Shown here in pieces: positions 16,257-25,444 of a stretch of 64,000 nucleotides of DNA. Position 1 is the stretch's first letter. Every line of letters starts with the position of its first letter. The translations under genes and the position numbers were made by a program. The notes below the pieces were generated by a model that saw only the letters and a list, made by a program, of their open reading frames with translations, made no database searches and was not told where the DNA came from. This stretch comes from an uncultured Methanoregula sp. (lineage in GTDB: Archaea; Halobacteriota; Methanomicrobia; Methanomicrobiales; Methanospirillaceae): contig NZ_OY759744.1 of NCBI RefSeq assembly GCF_963662735.1, positions 1,716,153-1,780,152 of the forward strand, read 5' to 3'.

Positions 16257-16608
16257 GAATGATTCTAGTCTTGTCTGACAATGGAAATATTTTTCTTTAT
16301 GACGTATTTTTATAAAAATTATTAATAATTATTTTGTGATATATTTATCCGAAAACCTGCTGCCTGTTCCGCCCTGCTCCCGTCCGGCCCGTTTTTTCCA
16401 GGACACTGCTTGCTGGAAAGGCGCATAAAATCCTGATAAATTCTTATATATGGTGAGATATGCCGGGAGATTTGGGCTGGTGCAGCCAGAGGCGCTTCTT
16501 CTTTGCGGACATTTTTTAACATTTGGTATCCCGACCCGGACACCTTTTTTGGAAACAAATGGAAGTTTACCAAAACAGTCCGGAAACCCGGGATCCCGGG
16601 TCCCGGAT
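16257..16608. other. intergenic region, no gene seen
   Basis: About 350 bases between the kinase start and the end of the DedA gene. The half near the kinase is AT-rich and carries its likely promoter. The other half contains the perfect 14-base palindrome CCCGGGATCCCGGG (16587-16600) just after the DedA stop, which could be a transcription-end hairpin or a protein site. No reading frame here looks real. Confidence 0.5.
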
Positions 16609-17289
16609 TTATTCAGTCTTGTCCTTAGTTTCCTGAACGGATGCCGGGCAGGTCCGCATGGAGCGGTACACTCCAATGATGACAGACACTACTGCGATAA
16701 GCGAGATCCCGATGATCGCGTAGATGATATACCCGAAGTTCTGCTGGACGATCGGGATCCTGCCAAAGAAGAAACCTGCCAGCGTAAAGGAACAGATCCA
16801 GAGAATTCCCCCGGCCAGGTTGTACGTGATGAACCAGCGGTACGGCATTTTGCCTACGCCGGCAAGGAATGGGGCAAATGTCCGGATGAACGGGATGAAA
16901 CGGGCAATGACAATGGTGAACCCGCCGTATTTTTCAAAGTATTCGTGCGTCTTCTCAAGATGATCTTTCTTGATGAAACAATAGTTCCGTTCAAACAGTT
17001 TCATTCCTGCCGTGTGCCCGATCCAGTAGTTGAGGGTATCGCCCAGCACCGCTGCGAGGATAAGCGAACCTATCAGGATCTCCGGGCTCAGGTAGCCGGT
17101 ACCGGCAAGCGCCCCGGCAACGAAAAGGAGCGAGTCGCCCGGGAGATATGGAAGCACCACAAGGCCGGTCTCGCAGAAGATGATCAGGAACAGGATCAGG
17201 TAGGTCCAGATACCATAGGTTTCGATAATGCCGGGGAGGTACTTGTCGAAATGGAGGACGATATCGATGAGGGGAAACAACAGATCCAT
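16609..17289 (-). CDS. DedA/VTT-family membrane protein
   Basis: A 226-residue integral membrane protein with the DedA signature ARFIPFIRTFAPFLAGVGKM and an upstream GDSLLFVAGALAGTG motif, followed by DTLNYWIGHTAG. DedA proteins are proton-driven lipid transporters (for example of undecaprenyl or other polyprenyl phosphates) and help cells to tolerate pH and antimicrobial stress. Length is normal. ATG 17289 has GGAA just upstream. It is the only gene between the kinase and the Ca2+ ATPase. Confidence 0.9.
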   Translation of the reverse strand: MDLLFPLIDIVLHFDKYLPGIIETYGIWTYLILFLIIFCETGLVVLPYLPGDSLLFVAGALAGTGYLSPEILIGSLILAAVLGDTLNYWIGHTAGMKLFERNYCFIKKDHLEKTHEYFEKYGGFTIVIARFIPFIRTFAPFLAGVGKMPYRWFITYNLAGGILWICSFTLAGFFFGRIPIVQQNFGYIIYAIIGISLIAVVSVIIGVYRSMRTCPASVQETKDKTE

Positions 17290-17439
17290 TTCCGGATATC
17301 TGGGGTTTTTTCAGGCATAAAGGAATGCCCGTACGAACCCGGGAACATGACAAGCCTCTGGCGATCCGGTTCACCTAATACGGTGCATCAAGGGGATATC
17401 AGTGTCCTATGGCAGGGATCTGGCTCTCAAAAAAATGAA

Positions 17440-20025
17440 TCAGGCCGTCCGGCCTGTCTTTCCTGCGGAATACGTGCGGTATGCCAGCCGGAGGATGAAC
17501 CCGAGGACAAGCACGGATGCCGTGGCAGCGATGATCCGGATCCACTGCATGGATGAGAGCGGGACGGTGGCAAAGATCGCTCCCCCGTACTGGACGATTG
17601 CGATCTGGACTGCGACTATTGCCCCCATCACGGCAAAGAATGTGGGATTGCCACGGAAGAACGACGGCATCTTCCCGTCGAGTGCCCGGCAGTTGATCCC
17701 GTTCCAGACTGCAACGATGATGAATGCCGAGAAGAAGACCGTACTGACTTCAGCGGGCGTTGCACCGCCAAGGAAACCGGTTGCCAGCTGGAGGATGCCT
17801 GAGATGATCAAAAACGCCCCGGTCACGATGATCGAGAGCCACATAAACGGCGTGACGATCTTCGCATCCTGCGGCACAGGAGTATGGTTCATGAGCCCGC
17901 GATGGGGTGCTTCCGAGCAGAGCGCGAAAGCGGCGAGGGTATCCATGATGATGTTGATCCAGAGGATCTGGATGATGGTGAACGGTTCGGCGATCCCAAG
18001 GAGCGGGGCGATAAACACGAGGATGCAGGCAGAGAAATTGATGGTAAGCTGGAAGAGGATGAACCGCTGGATGTTCTCGTAGAGGGACCTCCCCCACCAT
18101 ACTGCGCTCGTGATCGAAGCGAACGAATCGTCGAGGAGGATAATATCGCTTGCCTCCCTGGCCACTTCGGTGCCGGCAATTCCCATTGCAAGGCCGACAT
18201 CCGCATGCTTGAGGGCCGGGGCGTCATTTGTTCCGTCGCCGGTCACTGCGACGACCGCACCGGTCTTCTGGAGCGCCTCCACGAGGAGAAGTTTGTCCAT
18301 GGGTTCTGCCCGTGCCATCACTTCGAGATTGCGGGCAGCTTCGACCTGCCCGTCTTTGGCAAGTACCCGGAATGCTCCCCCGGTCATGACCGTCCCGTCT
18401 TTCAGGATGCCGGCTTCGCGGGCAATGGCCCGGGCTGTCTCGGGATTGTCCCCGGTTACCATCCGTACGCGGATACCGGCGCTCTGGCAGGCTGTCACCG
18501 ATTCGGCGATATGGTCCCGGAGGGGATCGCGGATTCCCACGTACCCGTCCCAGTGAAGGCCGGTCTCACTCTCGTTGCCGTTAAGGATCTCTTTGTGGGC
18601 AAACGAGAGGGTCCGCATGGCCCGTGAGGCAAGAGCGCTCACACCGCTCAGGTCGGGTTTTTCCGTGCAGAGCAATGCCACTATCTCGGGGGCCCCTTTC
18701 ACGAGAAGGAACGATCTGCCTCCAAGATGGATAACCGTGGACATCCGCTTGCGGGTGCCATCGAAAAGATTCTGCTTTGCAACATGGGTTTCAGCCCGGA
18801 TCTGCATGTAATCGAGGGACTCCCCGCGGAGCCAGCGGAGCAGGGCCCCTTCCGTGGAGTTCCCGATAACAATGATTTTTCCTTCGCGCTCTTCCAGGTG
18901 TGCCGTCCCGTTCACGGCAGCATTGAGCGTGATCCATTCAGCCGGGCTTTGCGGGAGATCGGGGATGCGGACCGGTTTTCCGGCAGAGGATTCCACGACT
19001 TCCATCTGGTTTTTTGTCAGCGTCCCGGTCTTGTCGGTACAGATGGTTGTCGCCGACCCGATCGTTTCGCAGGCGATCAGACGGCGCACAAGGCAGTTGG
19101 CCCGGGTCATCTTGCGCATGGCAAGCGAGAGCGAGAGGGCCACGCTCATCGGGAGACCTTCGGGAACCGCGGCAACCACGATAACGACCGCCAGCATGAA
19201 ATACTGGAGAATATTGTTGGCAGAATCGAGATTGAGACCGGTCACGTCGCCAACAAGGACGCCGCGGATGAAGAGCGTGGCACAGATAAGGATGGCCATC
19301 GCGTACCCGAATTTGCTGATAACACCTGCGAGCGACTCGAGTTTTTGTTCGAGCGGGGTCTGGGTGGCATGGTCGATCCCGAGCGAGGCCGCGATCACGC
19401 CCATCTGTGCAGAATCGCCGACCGCTGCTGCGATCATGTGACCTTTGCCTGCCGTGATAAAGGCGCCCTTGAGAACCTTGTCCTGCAAAGCTTTCCGGAC
19501 CGGTTCCGTCTCACCGGTGAATGCAGATTCATCGGAACAGAGATCATCGGATGCGAGAACCCAGCCGTCGGCCGGGATTGCATCGCCGGCTTCAAGAAGG
19601 ATCAGGTCGCCGACAACGATCTCACGCGAGGCAACTGATGCGGGGTGACCGTCCCGGATCACCTTGACCGCAACATCGTCCCGGTGCGCATTGAGGACAT
19701 CGAATTCCCTGCTGCTGCGGTACTCGTTGAAGAACGCTATCCCGGTCGCGAGAAGGACCGCGATGATAATCCCGATCGTGTCGAGCAGCCCGCCTCCCCT
19801 GATGAGCGATACGATCGTAGAGACGACGACCGCGAACAGCAGGATGCGGATGATGGGATCATTGAATTTTTCCAGGTACTGTTTCCAGAGCGGCTCGCGC
19901 ACCGGCGGGGTCATGGCGTTGGCCCCATATTCTGCGCGGAGCCGTGCAACATCTTTTGAGGTAACACCCGAGGTGCCTGCGAGGGTGGCCAGTTCTTCGA
20001 AGGGGATTATTGCGGGTTCTTTCAT
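17440..20025 (-). CDS. P2-type calcium-transporting ATPase
   Basis: An 861-residue P-type ATPase. Asp331 of ICTDKTGTLT is the phosphorylated residue. TM4 carries AAVPEGLPMSVALSLS, matching the Ca2+-binding PEGLP of SERCA and PMCA. The hinge TGDGTNDAPALKHADVGLA is intact. TM6 has ILWINIIMDTLAAFAL, close to the plasma-membrane (P2B) type. It should pump Ca2+ out of the cytoplasm at the expense of ATP. It lacks an obvious autoinhibitory tail. The N-terminus is a soluble A-domain precursor of about 50 residues. Ion specificity is inferred from motifs. Confidence 0.9.
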   Translation of the reverse strand: MKEPAIIPFEELATLAGTSGVTSKDVARLRAEYGANAMTPPVREPLWKQYLEKFNDPIIRILLFAVVVSTIVSLIRGGGLLDTIGIIIAVLLATGIAFFNEYRSSREFDVLNAHRDDVAVKVIRDGHPASVASREIVVGDLILLEAGDAIPADGWVLASDDLCSDESAFTGETEPVRKALQDKVLKGAFITAGKGHMIAAAVGDSAQMGVIAASLGIDHATQTPLEQKLESLAGVISKFGYAMAILICATLFIRGVLVGDVTGLNLDSANNILQYFMLAVVIVVAAVPEGLPMSVALSLSLAMRKMTRANCLVRRLIACETIGSATTICTDKTGTLTKNQMEVVESSAGKPVRIPDLPQSPAEWITLNAAVNGTAHLEEREGKIIVIGNSTEGALLRWLRGESLDYMQIRAETHVAKQNLFDGTRKRMSTVIHLGGRSFLLVKGAPEIVALLCTEKPDLSGVSALASRAMRTLSFAHKEILNGNESETGLHWDGYVGIRDPLRDHIAESVTACQSAGIRVRMVTGDNPETARAIAREAGILKDGTVMTGGAFRVLAKDGQVEAARNLEVMARAEPMDKLLLVEALQKTGAVVAVTGDGTNDAPALKHADVGLAMGIAGTEVAREASDIILLDDSFASITSAVWWGRSLYENIQRFILFQLTINFSACILVFIAPLLGIAEPFTIIQILWINIIMDTLAAFALCSEAPHRGLMNHTPVPQDAKIVTPFMWLSIIVTGAFLIISGILQLATGFLGGATPAEVSTVFFSAFIIVAVWNGINCRALDGKMPSFFRGNPTFFAVMGAIVAVQIAIVQYGGAIFATVPLSSMQWIRIIAATASVLVLGFILRLAYRTYSAGKTGRTA

Positions 20026-20220
20026 AGTGTTTTCACGCGGGACAAAGGTTTCAGTACCATGGGTTCCTTGAGATTATATCTGTTCGGCGGAATGGTCTTT
20101 CCAGCTAAAACCGTAAATCGCAATCTGAATGCTGGCGTTGGCATGCTGAATGGGCAAAAATCCTTATTGTCCATGTTTTCGTTGATTTCCTGAAATGGAT
20201 GGAGGCAGGTATTGTTAAAG

Positions 20221-20230
20221 CACCGCGGTG
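20221..20230. promoter_or_regulatory. palindrome upstream of the DtxR-like gene
   Basis: CACCGCGGTG is a perfect 10-base palindrome in the 295-base gap between the ATPase and the regulator. It could be an operator for the adjacent DtxR-like protein. Chance occurrence in GC-rich DNA is possible. Confidence 0.25.
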
Positions 20231-20320
20231 TTTCAGGAATAGTTGTTTCACCTTTTCCCTGCGTGTAAAAATTTGGCATCAGCCCAAACATTCATGAGCA
20301 ACGCAGGATAATCTCATCCC

Positions 20321-20752
20321 ATGAAAATCCGCGACGGTCTTGAGCTTTCTCCCCGGAAAGCCGCCTATATCCGGTACATCCATGAGAAGGGCGGGCAGGT
20401 CCGGACCAACGAGATCGCTTCGCGCTTTTGTGTTGACCCGTCCACGGTCACCAAAACGGTCACCGAGCTTGTCGAGAATGATCTCCTCACCCATACTCCT
20501 TATTATGGCGTGCGCCTTTCCGATTCCGGCCGGTGTTACGCCGAGTTCCTGGTAAAGCGGCACCGCATCCTCTCGCTTGTCTTCACCCACTATGGCCTGT
20601 CCGATGAACAGGCCTGCGAGGAGGTCTCGCGATTCGAGAGTTTTGTCTCCAAGGATGCCATTGACCGGATGTGCAAGGCCATGGGACACCCGCGACAGAG
20701 CGTCTGCGGTGAGATCACGCATGATACCGGGTGCCTGGGCCATGTCCGGTAA
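20321..20752 (+). CDS. DtxR/MntR-like metal-responsive regulator
   Basis: A 143-residue regulator. It has an N-terminal winged helix-turn-helix (EIASRFCVDPSTVTKTVTELVEN, shown only in part: recognition helix VDPSTVTKTVTEL) and a DtxR-type dimerisation/metal domain. Of the usual ligands, His in VKRHRILSL is present, but where MntR and DtxR have a Glu...Glu-His pattern this protein reads VSRFES, so at least one His is replaced by Ser. Extra Cys and His residues occur near the C-terminus. The metal sensed may therefore differ from Mn or Fe. It precedes an ECF metal importer on the same strand; a palindrome CACCGCGGTG (20221-20230) lies 90 bases upstream. Confidence 0.8.
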   Translation: MKIRDGLELSPRKAAYIRYIHEKGGQVRTNEIASRFCVDPSTVTKTVTELVENDLLTHTPYYGVRLSDSGRCYAEFLVKRHRILSLVFTHYGLSDEQACEEVSRFESFVSKDAIDRMCKAMGHPRQSVCGEITHDTGCLGHVR

Positions 20753-20806
20753 TGGTTTTTTTATTGCCCGGGCGGGTTCAGTTCCGGAATCGCGAGGCAG
20801 TGTACC

Positions 20807-21622
20807 ATGAGTTCCGCCGCATTCTCCCCCCACATTCCCGATCTCGATCTTATCACGTACTATGCAGAAAAACAGGCATCGTTCTTTTCCCGGGTGAGCC
20901 CGTGGACAAAGTTTGGCTGTCTTATCTTCATTGTCCTTGCCATCACGCTCACCCGTAACCTTGTCATCCTTTTCGGGATGTATATCATCGTTGTATCCCT
21001 GTACGTATTCGCAGGCCTGCCGGTAAAAAAACTTGTGGCCTGGTACGCACTTCCCCTCCTCTTCGTTGTATCGCTCATCGGGCTCATGATCTGGAGCGAG
21101 CCCGGGGCACCGCTCTTCTCTGTCTCCTTGTGGGGCTTCACGCTCACCCTCACGGACAACGGTCTCCTGCTCATTGCAACCCTGACGCTCAAGGCTTTCA
21201 TCAGCGTCACCTTCTCGCTCTTTTTCCTGATGACCACGCGGTACCAGCACTTTGCAGCAATGATCTCCCGTATCTTTCCCACACCGCTCGACCAGATCTT
21301 TCTCATGGCGTACCGTTTCCTATTCCTCACGCTGGCAATGGTCGCATCCGTGCTCAAGTCTGTCCGCTCGCGGGGAGGAGGTCTTATCCACAGCGTGCGG
21401 ATGCAGGGCCGGCTTTTCGCCGGGGTCTTTGCACTCGTCTTCATCCGGTCCTTCGAACGCGGGGAACGGGTCCATAAGTCAATGACCGCCCGCGGGTATT
21501 CCGGGTCCTATGCCACATACGATGAGGTACCCCGCCCTGCCCTTCCGGGGCTTGCCCTGCTCGTGTTCCTTGCCGTTTTGTCAGCTGCACTTGTGATCAC
21601 CTCTCCATACCGGGGGTGGTGA
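20807..21622 (+). CDS. ECF transporter T component (CbiQ family)
   Basis: A 271-residue membrane protein with five or six helices and the two Arg-containing coupling motifs of T components in the C-terminal half (SVRSRGG and MTARGYSG, about residues 188 and 226). The latter is the A-R-G signature that contacts the ATPases. It provides the energy-coupling scaffold of a metal ECF importer. ATG 20807 has GAGG nine bases upstream. Followed after a 4-base gap by the ATPase gene. Confidence 0.88.
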   Translation: MSSAAFSPHIPDLDLITYYAEKQASFFSRVSPWTKFGCLIFIVLAITLTRNLVILFGMYIIVVSLYVFAGLPVKKLVAWYALPLLFVVSLIGLMIWSEPGAPLFSVSLWGFTLTLTDNGLLLIATLTLKAFISVTFSLFFLMTTRYQHFAAMISRIFPTPLDQIFLMAYRFLFLTLAMVASVLKSVRSRGGGLIHSVRMQGRLFAGVFALVFIRSFERGERVHKSMTARGYSGSYATYDEVPRPALPGLALLVFLAVLSAALVITSPYRGW

Positions 21623-21626
21623 TCGG

Positions 21627-22529
21627 ATGGAACCCCGTCAGCAGCATACTACTGCCATGCACTGCCCTCCCGTGGATCCTGACCGCGAACTGATCCATGT
21701 TGACTGTGCAAGCCATGTATACCCGGACGGGAGCGTAGGGATTCACGAGATGTGCTTCTCGGTGAGGAAGCACGAGATCGTGGCGCTCTGCGGTCCCAAT
21801 GGATCCGGCAAGTCCACGCTGATAGAGCATCTCAACGGCCTGCTCCGGCCCAGCCAGGGACGGGTCTGGGTGAACGGCAAGTCCATATCGGAAGGCGAGC
21901 AGGCAAATCTCTGGAAGGAAGTCGGGCTTGTCTTCCAGCAGTCGGACGACCAGCTCTTTGCCCCGACCGTGCTCGATGACGTGATGTTCGGACCGCTGAA
22001 CATGGGAATGCCTCCGCAGGAAGCAAAAGCCCGTGCCCTGCAGGCGCTGGAGGTTGTCGGGGCCGGGGATCTTGCAGCCCGGCTGCCCAATTACCTGAGC
22101 GGTGGCCAGAAGCGGCTTATCTCAATCGCCGGTATCCTTGCCATGCAGCCGCTCGTCATAGCCCTGGATGAGCCGACCTCCGATCTCGACCCGATCCATA
22201 CCGGCATGGTTGAGTCGATCATCCTCGATCTCCGGGATAACCGGGGAATCTCGGTGGTTATCGCTACCCACGACCTTGATCTCGCCGCCCGGATTGCAGA
22301 CCGGATCTGTCTTGTACGGAACGGGTCGGTGTACGCACAGGGAACCCCGCAGGAGATCTTTTATAATCCTGACCTGGTGCAGGAGGCCGGTCTCTCGCTT
22401 CCCTCAACGGTCAGGACGTACCTTGATTTCTGCGCTGCCGTTAACGCCGCACCTGTCGACTGCCCGGTCCGGCGCGAGGAGCTGACCCTCGCCCTCATGA
22501 AGATCCGGGGCGGGGATCGTGCCCGGTAA
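21627..22529 (+). CDS. ECF transporter ATPase (CbiO family)
   Basis: A 300-residue ABC ATPase with Walker A CGPNGSGKSTL, Q-loop FQQSDDQLFAPTV (the QSDDQ variant of ECF ATPases), signature YLSGGQKRL and Walker B VIALDEPTSDLD, H-loop ATHD. The N-terminus is extended by about 25 residues relative to the usual start. It would power the T component encoded just upstream. The hairpin at 22530-22550 directly follows the stop. Confidence 0.9.
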   Translation: MEPRQQHTTAMHCPPVDPDRELIHVDCASHVYPDGSVGIHEMCFSVRKHEIVALCGPNGSGKSTLIEHLNGLLRPSQGRVWVNGKSISEGEQANLWKEVGLVFQQSDDQLFAPTVLDDVMFGPLNMGMPPQEAKARALQALEVVGAGDLAARLPNYLSGGQKRLISIAGILAMQPLVIALDEPTSDLDPIHTGMVESIILDLRDNRGISVVIATHDLDLAARIADRICLVRNGSVYAQGTPQEIFYNPDLVQEAGLSLPSTVRTYLDFCAAVNAAPVDCPVRREELTLALMKIRGGDRAR

Positions 22530-22550
22530 TTTTTGGGGAGACCCCAAAAA
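22530..22550 (+). terminator. perfect hairpin inside the ECF operon
   Basis: TTTTTGGGG-AGA-CCCCAAAAA is a perfect 9-base-pair stem with a three-base loop, starting at the base after the TAA of the ATPase gene and about 95 bases before the S-component gene. In this position it may reduce read-through or stabilise the upstream mRNA, giving unequal subunit levels. Confidence 0.5.
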
Positions 22551-22645
22551 TCCAGCAACATTGATATCCGCTCCCGGAAGATGTCTGGATCAATTAATCC
22601 GGGTGAACCGGCTTCTGCCCGTCCGGCCCGTATGAGGTTTTGGTT

Positions 22646-23293
22646 ATGGCGCACATACATCTTGAAGACGGCTCATTCTCCCTCCTGTGGGTGATCATCT
22701 GGTGGGTGTGTGCCCTCTCCCTTCTCGGGATAGCCCTGTACTTCCTGCGAACCTCCAAACCGGATCCACGCCGCCTTACAATTGCGGCGTTCTGCACAGC
22801 CGCCGCATTTGCGGTCTTCCAGGTCGATATCCCCATTGCCGGGGGAGTTCACATCAACTTAACCCCGCTTATCGGCATCCTGACCGGCCCTGTCATCGGG
22901 TCGCTGATAGTCTTCATCACCAACATCCTTGCTGCGGCTATCGGTCACGGGGGCTGGGGCATGATCGGGGCCAACACGCTCGTTAATTTTTCAGAAGTTA
23001 TCGTCGGGTACGCTATCTTCCGAGTCCTGAAGCGCTGGATCCCCGACCTCTTCACCCGGGCCGGCATTGCCACTCTCGCCGGGCTCTTCGTGGGTAACTG
23101 CGTGATGATCGCAATCATCATGGTCTCCGGGATCCAGGGGGTTACGCAGGGAAGTTCCCAGATCCTTGCCGGGCTCTCCCTCATCTTTGCGATCAATATG
23201 GGGGTAGCAGTCATCGAGGCTTTCGTGACCGGTCTCATCGTTGCGTATATGGGCCGGGTCCGGCCCGACCTGCTTGACGGGGGGAAACCATGA
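22646..23293 (+). CDS. divergent CbiM-type S component
   Basis: A 215-residue membrane protein with about seven helices. The GHGGWGMIGANTLVNF segment (about residues 100-115) matches the FGDGGITTMGANIINM region of CbiM/NikM proteins. The N-terminus reads MAHIHLEDGSF. True CbiM/NikM proteins start MHIPDG or MHIMEG, with His at position 2 completing the metal site, whereas here His is at 3 and 5. ATG 22646 has GAGG eight bases upstream; an earlier TTG at 22640 is less likely. An altered metal site or substrate is possible. It overlaps the next gene by ATGA. Confidence 0.85.
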   Translation: MAHIHLEDGSFSLLWVIIWWVCALSLLGIALYFLRTSKPDPRRLTIAAFCTAAAFAVFQVDIPIAGGVHINLTPLIGILTGPVIGSLIVFITNILAAAIGHGGWGMIGANTLVNFSEVIVGYAIFRVLKRWIPDLFTRAGIATLAGLFVGNCVMIAIIMVSGIQGVTQGSSQILAGLSLIFAINMGVAVIEAFVTGLIVAYMGRVRPDLLDGGKP

Positions 23294-23568
23294 GCGGATC
23301 CGGGGAATTCCGCCAATGGACCGGTGTTGTGCTTTTCATCCTGATCGCGGTCGTGTGTGTCGCGATTGCCGTAATTGTTATGGGAGTAACCGGCCCGATG
23401 GGAATCGAGGAACGTTTTACTTCCGCAGTCGGTCTTCATCAGGAGCCGGGCGCTTCCCCGGAAACCGGATCTGCGTTCTCTCTCGAAGGGCACCCTCTCC
23501 TCTATGCGTTATTTCTCGCGGTGCTCCTCATCGCAGGTTTCCTCCTCTATCGCAAATACAATATCTGA
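23290..23568 (+). CDS. CbiN/PDGLE-like small membrane component
   Basis: A 92-residue protein with two membrane helices (about 11-34 and 70-88) and an external loop of about 35 residues. This is the layout of CbiN and NikN accessory subunits. The loop has GPMGIEERFTSAVG, which resembles the GIE/GLE element of PDGLE proteins. It overlaps the S-component gene (ATGA) and ends the operon. Low sequence identity to the other CbiN genes of this window suggests a separate lineage. Confidence 0.72.
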   Translation: MSGSGEFRQWTGVVLFILIAVVCVAIAVIVMGVTGPMGIEERFTSAVGLHQEPGASPETGSAFSLEGHPLLYALFLAVLLIAGFLLYRKYNI

Positions 23569-23698
23569 CCGGAACCGGCAGATCACTCTTTGTTCCGTTT
23601 TTTACACGGCCGGGAATTACTGGTCAGGCCGCCCCCGGAAAATCCTTACTATGCCTTTTTTGGCACTTCCGCCCAAAAAACCGGCCGCAATCCACGGG

Positions 23699-23706
23699 TT
23701 ATATAA
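23699..23706 (+). promoter_or_regulatory. TATA box for the RNB exoribonuclease gene
   Basis: TTATATAA, a near-consensus archaeal TATA box, ends 27 bases before the ATG at 23734. Initiation would fall within about 10 bases of the start codon, giving a nearly leaderless mRNA. This explains the absence of a Shine-Dalgarno. Confidence 0.6.
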
Positions 23707-23733
23707 GCACGCGGACAAATCACTCCTCTGATA

Positions 23734-25209
23734 ATGAAACGACACCGCACCGTGGATCTCAAGGCCATTGCCTGGACGGCTATGGAGAAGTACGGGTTCA
23801 AGCCGAGTTTTCCCCCGGCAGTTGTCCGGGAAGTCGATGCCATAAAGGAAACTGCCCCTTCTGACCCAGGCGAGGCTCTCGACCTGCGTTCGCTCCTCTG
23901 GTCTTCCATTGATAACAGCGATTCAATGGATCTCGACCAGATTGAATACTGCGAGCAGGACCCGGATGGATCGGTTCATGTCTGGGTAGCTATCGCGGAT
24001 GTGGATGCCTATGTCCCGAAGAACTCCAGGGCCGATCAGTACGCCAATCATAATGGTACGTCGGTGTATCTCGATGTCGAAACCTATCCCCTTTTTCCGG
24101 ACCGGCTCTCCAAGGGGATCACCTCGCTCCTGCCCGGACACGATCACCGGGCGATTGTTATCGAGTACCGGGTCATGCCGGATGGCGGTTTCGAGCCCGG
24201 GCGGGTGTACCGGGCGCTGGTGCGCAACAAGGCAAAACTGGTGTATGAGGAAGTCGGTGACTGGCTCGAAGGGAAAGGACCAGTCCCGGGGTTTGTCAGG
24301 AACACCCCGGGAATGGAAGAGCAGATACGGCTTCAGGACAAGGCAGCACAACTGCTGAAGGAGAGGAGACTGGCGGAAGGAGCGCTCGATCTCGATACGA
24401 TCGAGCCCAAAGCAGTGATCGAGAACGGATCGGTCCGGGAGATCGTTGTCATCAAAAAGAACCCGGCACGAAGTATCATCGAAGAATTCATGGTGGCGGC
24501 AAACGGGACCACGGTCCGGTTCCTTGGAACTGCCGGCATCTCCATGATACAGCGCATTGTCCGGGTACCCAAATACTGGGACGAGATCGTACTCACGGCC
24601 GCAACATACGGCGAGAATCTGCCACCGGAACCGGATGTAAAGGCGCTGTCCGAATTCCTGGTCCGGCAGAAAGCAAAGGACCCTGAGCGGTTCCCCGACC
24701 TCTCGCTCACGGTCATCAAGCTCCTCGGACCCGGGGAGTACCTGGCCCTCGACCCCGGTACGCCCCCGACCGGCCACTTCTCACTTGCCGTCACCGACTA
24801 TACCCATTCGACTGCCCCGAACCGGCGCTATGTTGACCTCATCAACCAGCGGCTGGTAAAAGCATTCCTTGACCATAAACCGACCCCCTATTCATCAGAA
24901 GACCTGGCAGATGAGGCAGCCTGGCTCACCGACCGGGAAAAAGCCTCCAAGAAAGCCGAGAGGTTCATGCGGAAAGCGGCAGCCGCGGTGCTCCTCCAGA
25001 ACCGGATCGGGGATACATTCGATGCAATGGTAACCGGGGCATCGGAAAAGGGGACCTACGTCAGGCTCTTCGATCCGCCCGCTGAAGGCAAGGTACTGCA
25101 GAACGAGAAGGGGCTCCGGGTGGGCATGAAGATCCGGGTCCGGCTGCTCAGGACCGATCCCTTCAATGGGTTCATCGATTTCGAACGGGTTGCCGGAAAA
25201 ATTCCGTAA
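23734..25209 (+). CDS. RNase R/II-family (RNB) exoribonuclease
   Basis: A 491-residue protein. The RNB catalytic domain is centred on DNSDSMDLDQIEY (about residues 60-72), whose acidic residues bind the catalytic metal, followed by HVWVAIADVDAYV and GHFSLAVTDYTHSTAPNRRY, where the Asp and the basic pair complete the site. A C-terminal stretch (TGASEKGTYVRLFDPPAEG) looks like an S1-type OB fold. No N-terminal cold-shock domains are present, so it is shorter than bacterial RNase R and similar to the archaeal short form. Expected activity is 3'-5' RNA decay. Confidence 0.9.
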   Translation: MKRHRTVDLKAIAWTAMEKYGFKPSFPPAVVREVDAIKETAPSDPGEALDLRSLLWSSIDNSDSMDLDQIEYCEQDPDGSVHVWVAIADVDAYVPKNSRADQYANHNGTSVYLDVETYPLFPDRLSKGITSLLPGHDHRAIVIEYRVMPDGGFEPGRVYRALVRNKAKLVYEEVGDWLEGKGPVPGFVRNTPGMEEQIRLQDKAAQLLKERRLAEGALDLDTIEPKAVIENGSVREIVVIKKNPARSIIEEFMVAANGTTVRFLGTAGISMIQRIVRVPKYWDEIVLTAATYGENLPPEPDVKALSEFLVRQKAKDPERFPDLSLTVIKLLGPGEYLALDPGTPPTGHFSLAVTDYTHSTAPNRRYVDLINQRLVKAFLDHKPTPYSSEDLADEAAWLTDREKASKKAERFMRKAAAAVLLQNRIGDTFDAMVTGASEKGTYVRLFDPPAEGKVLQNEKGLRVGMKIRVRLLRTDPFNGFIDFERVAGKIP

Positions 25210-25444
25210 TCTTCCCCCAATTTTCCACTTTTTCAAAAAAATCACCCGGTTTGTCAGCGGGAAACAACCTTTTTACTAACCTGATGATATGGCCCTGCTC
25301 ATTACCATACCAAAGTATAAATGATACGGAAATCTATCCCCTCCTACTGACACCCCCTGCGCTGTACCGGTATAGGGGGATGAAAGGCCGGGGAATGCAG
25401 GGTGCCTGATGGCGATGCGGACCCTCTCTTGAGTGAGGTGCAGG

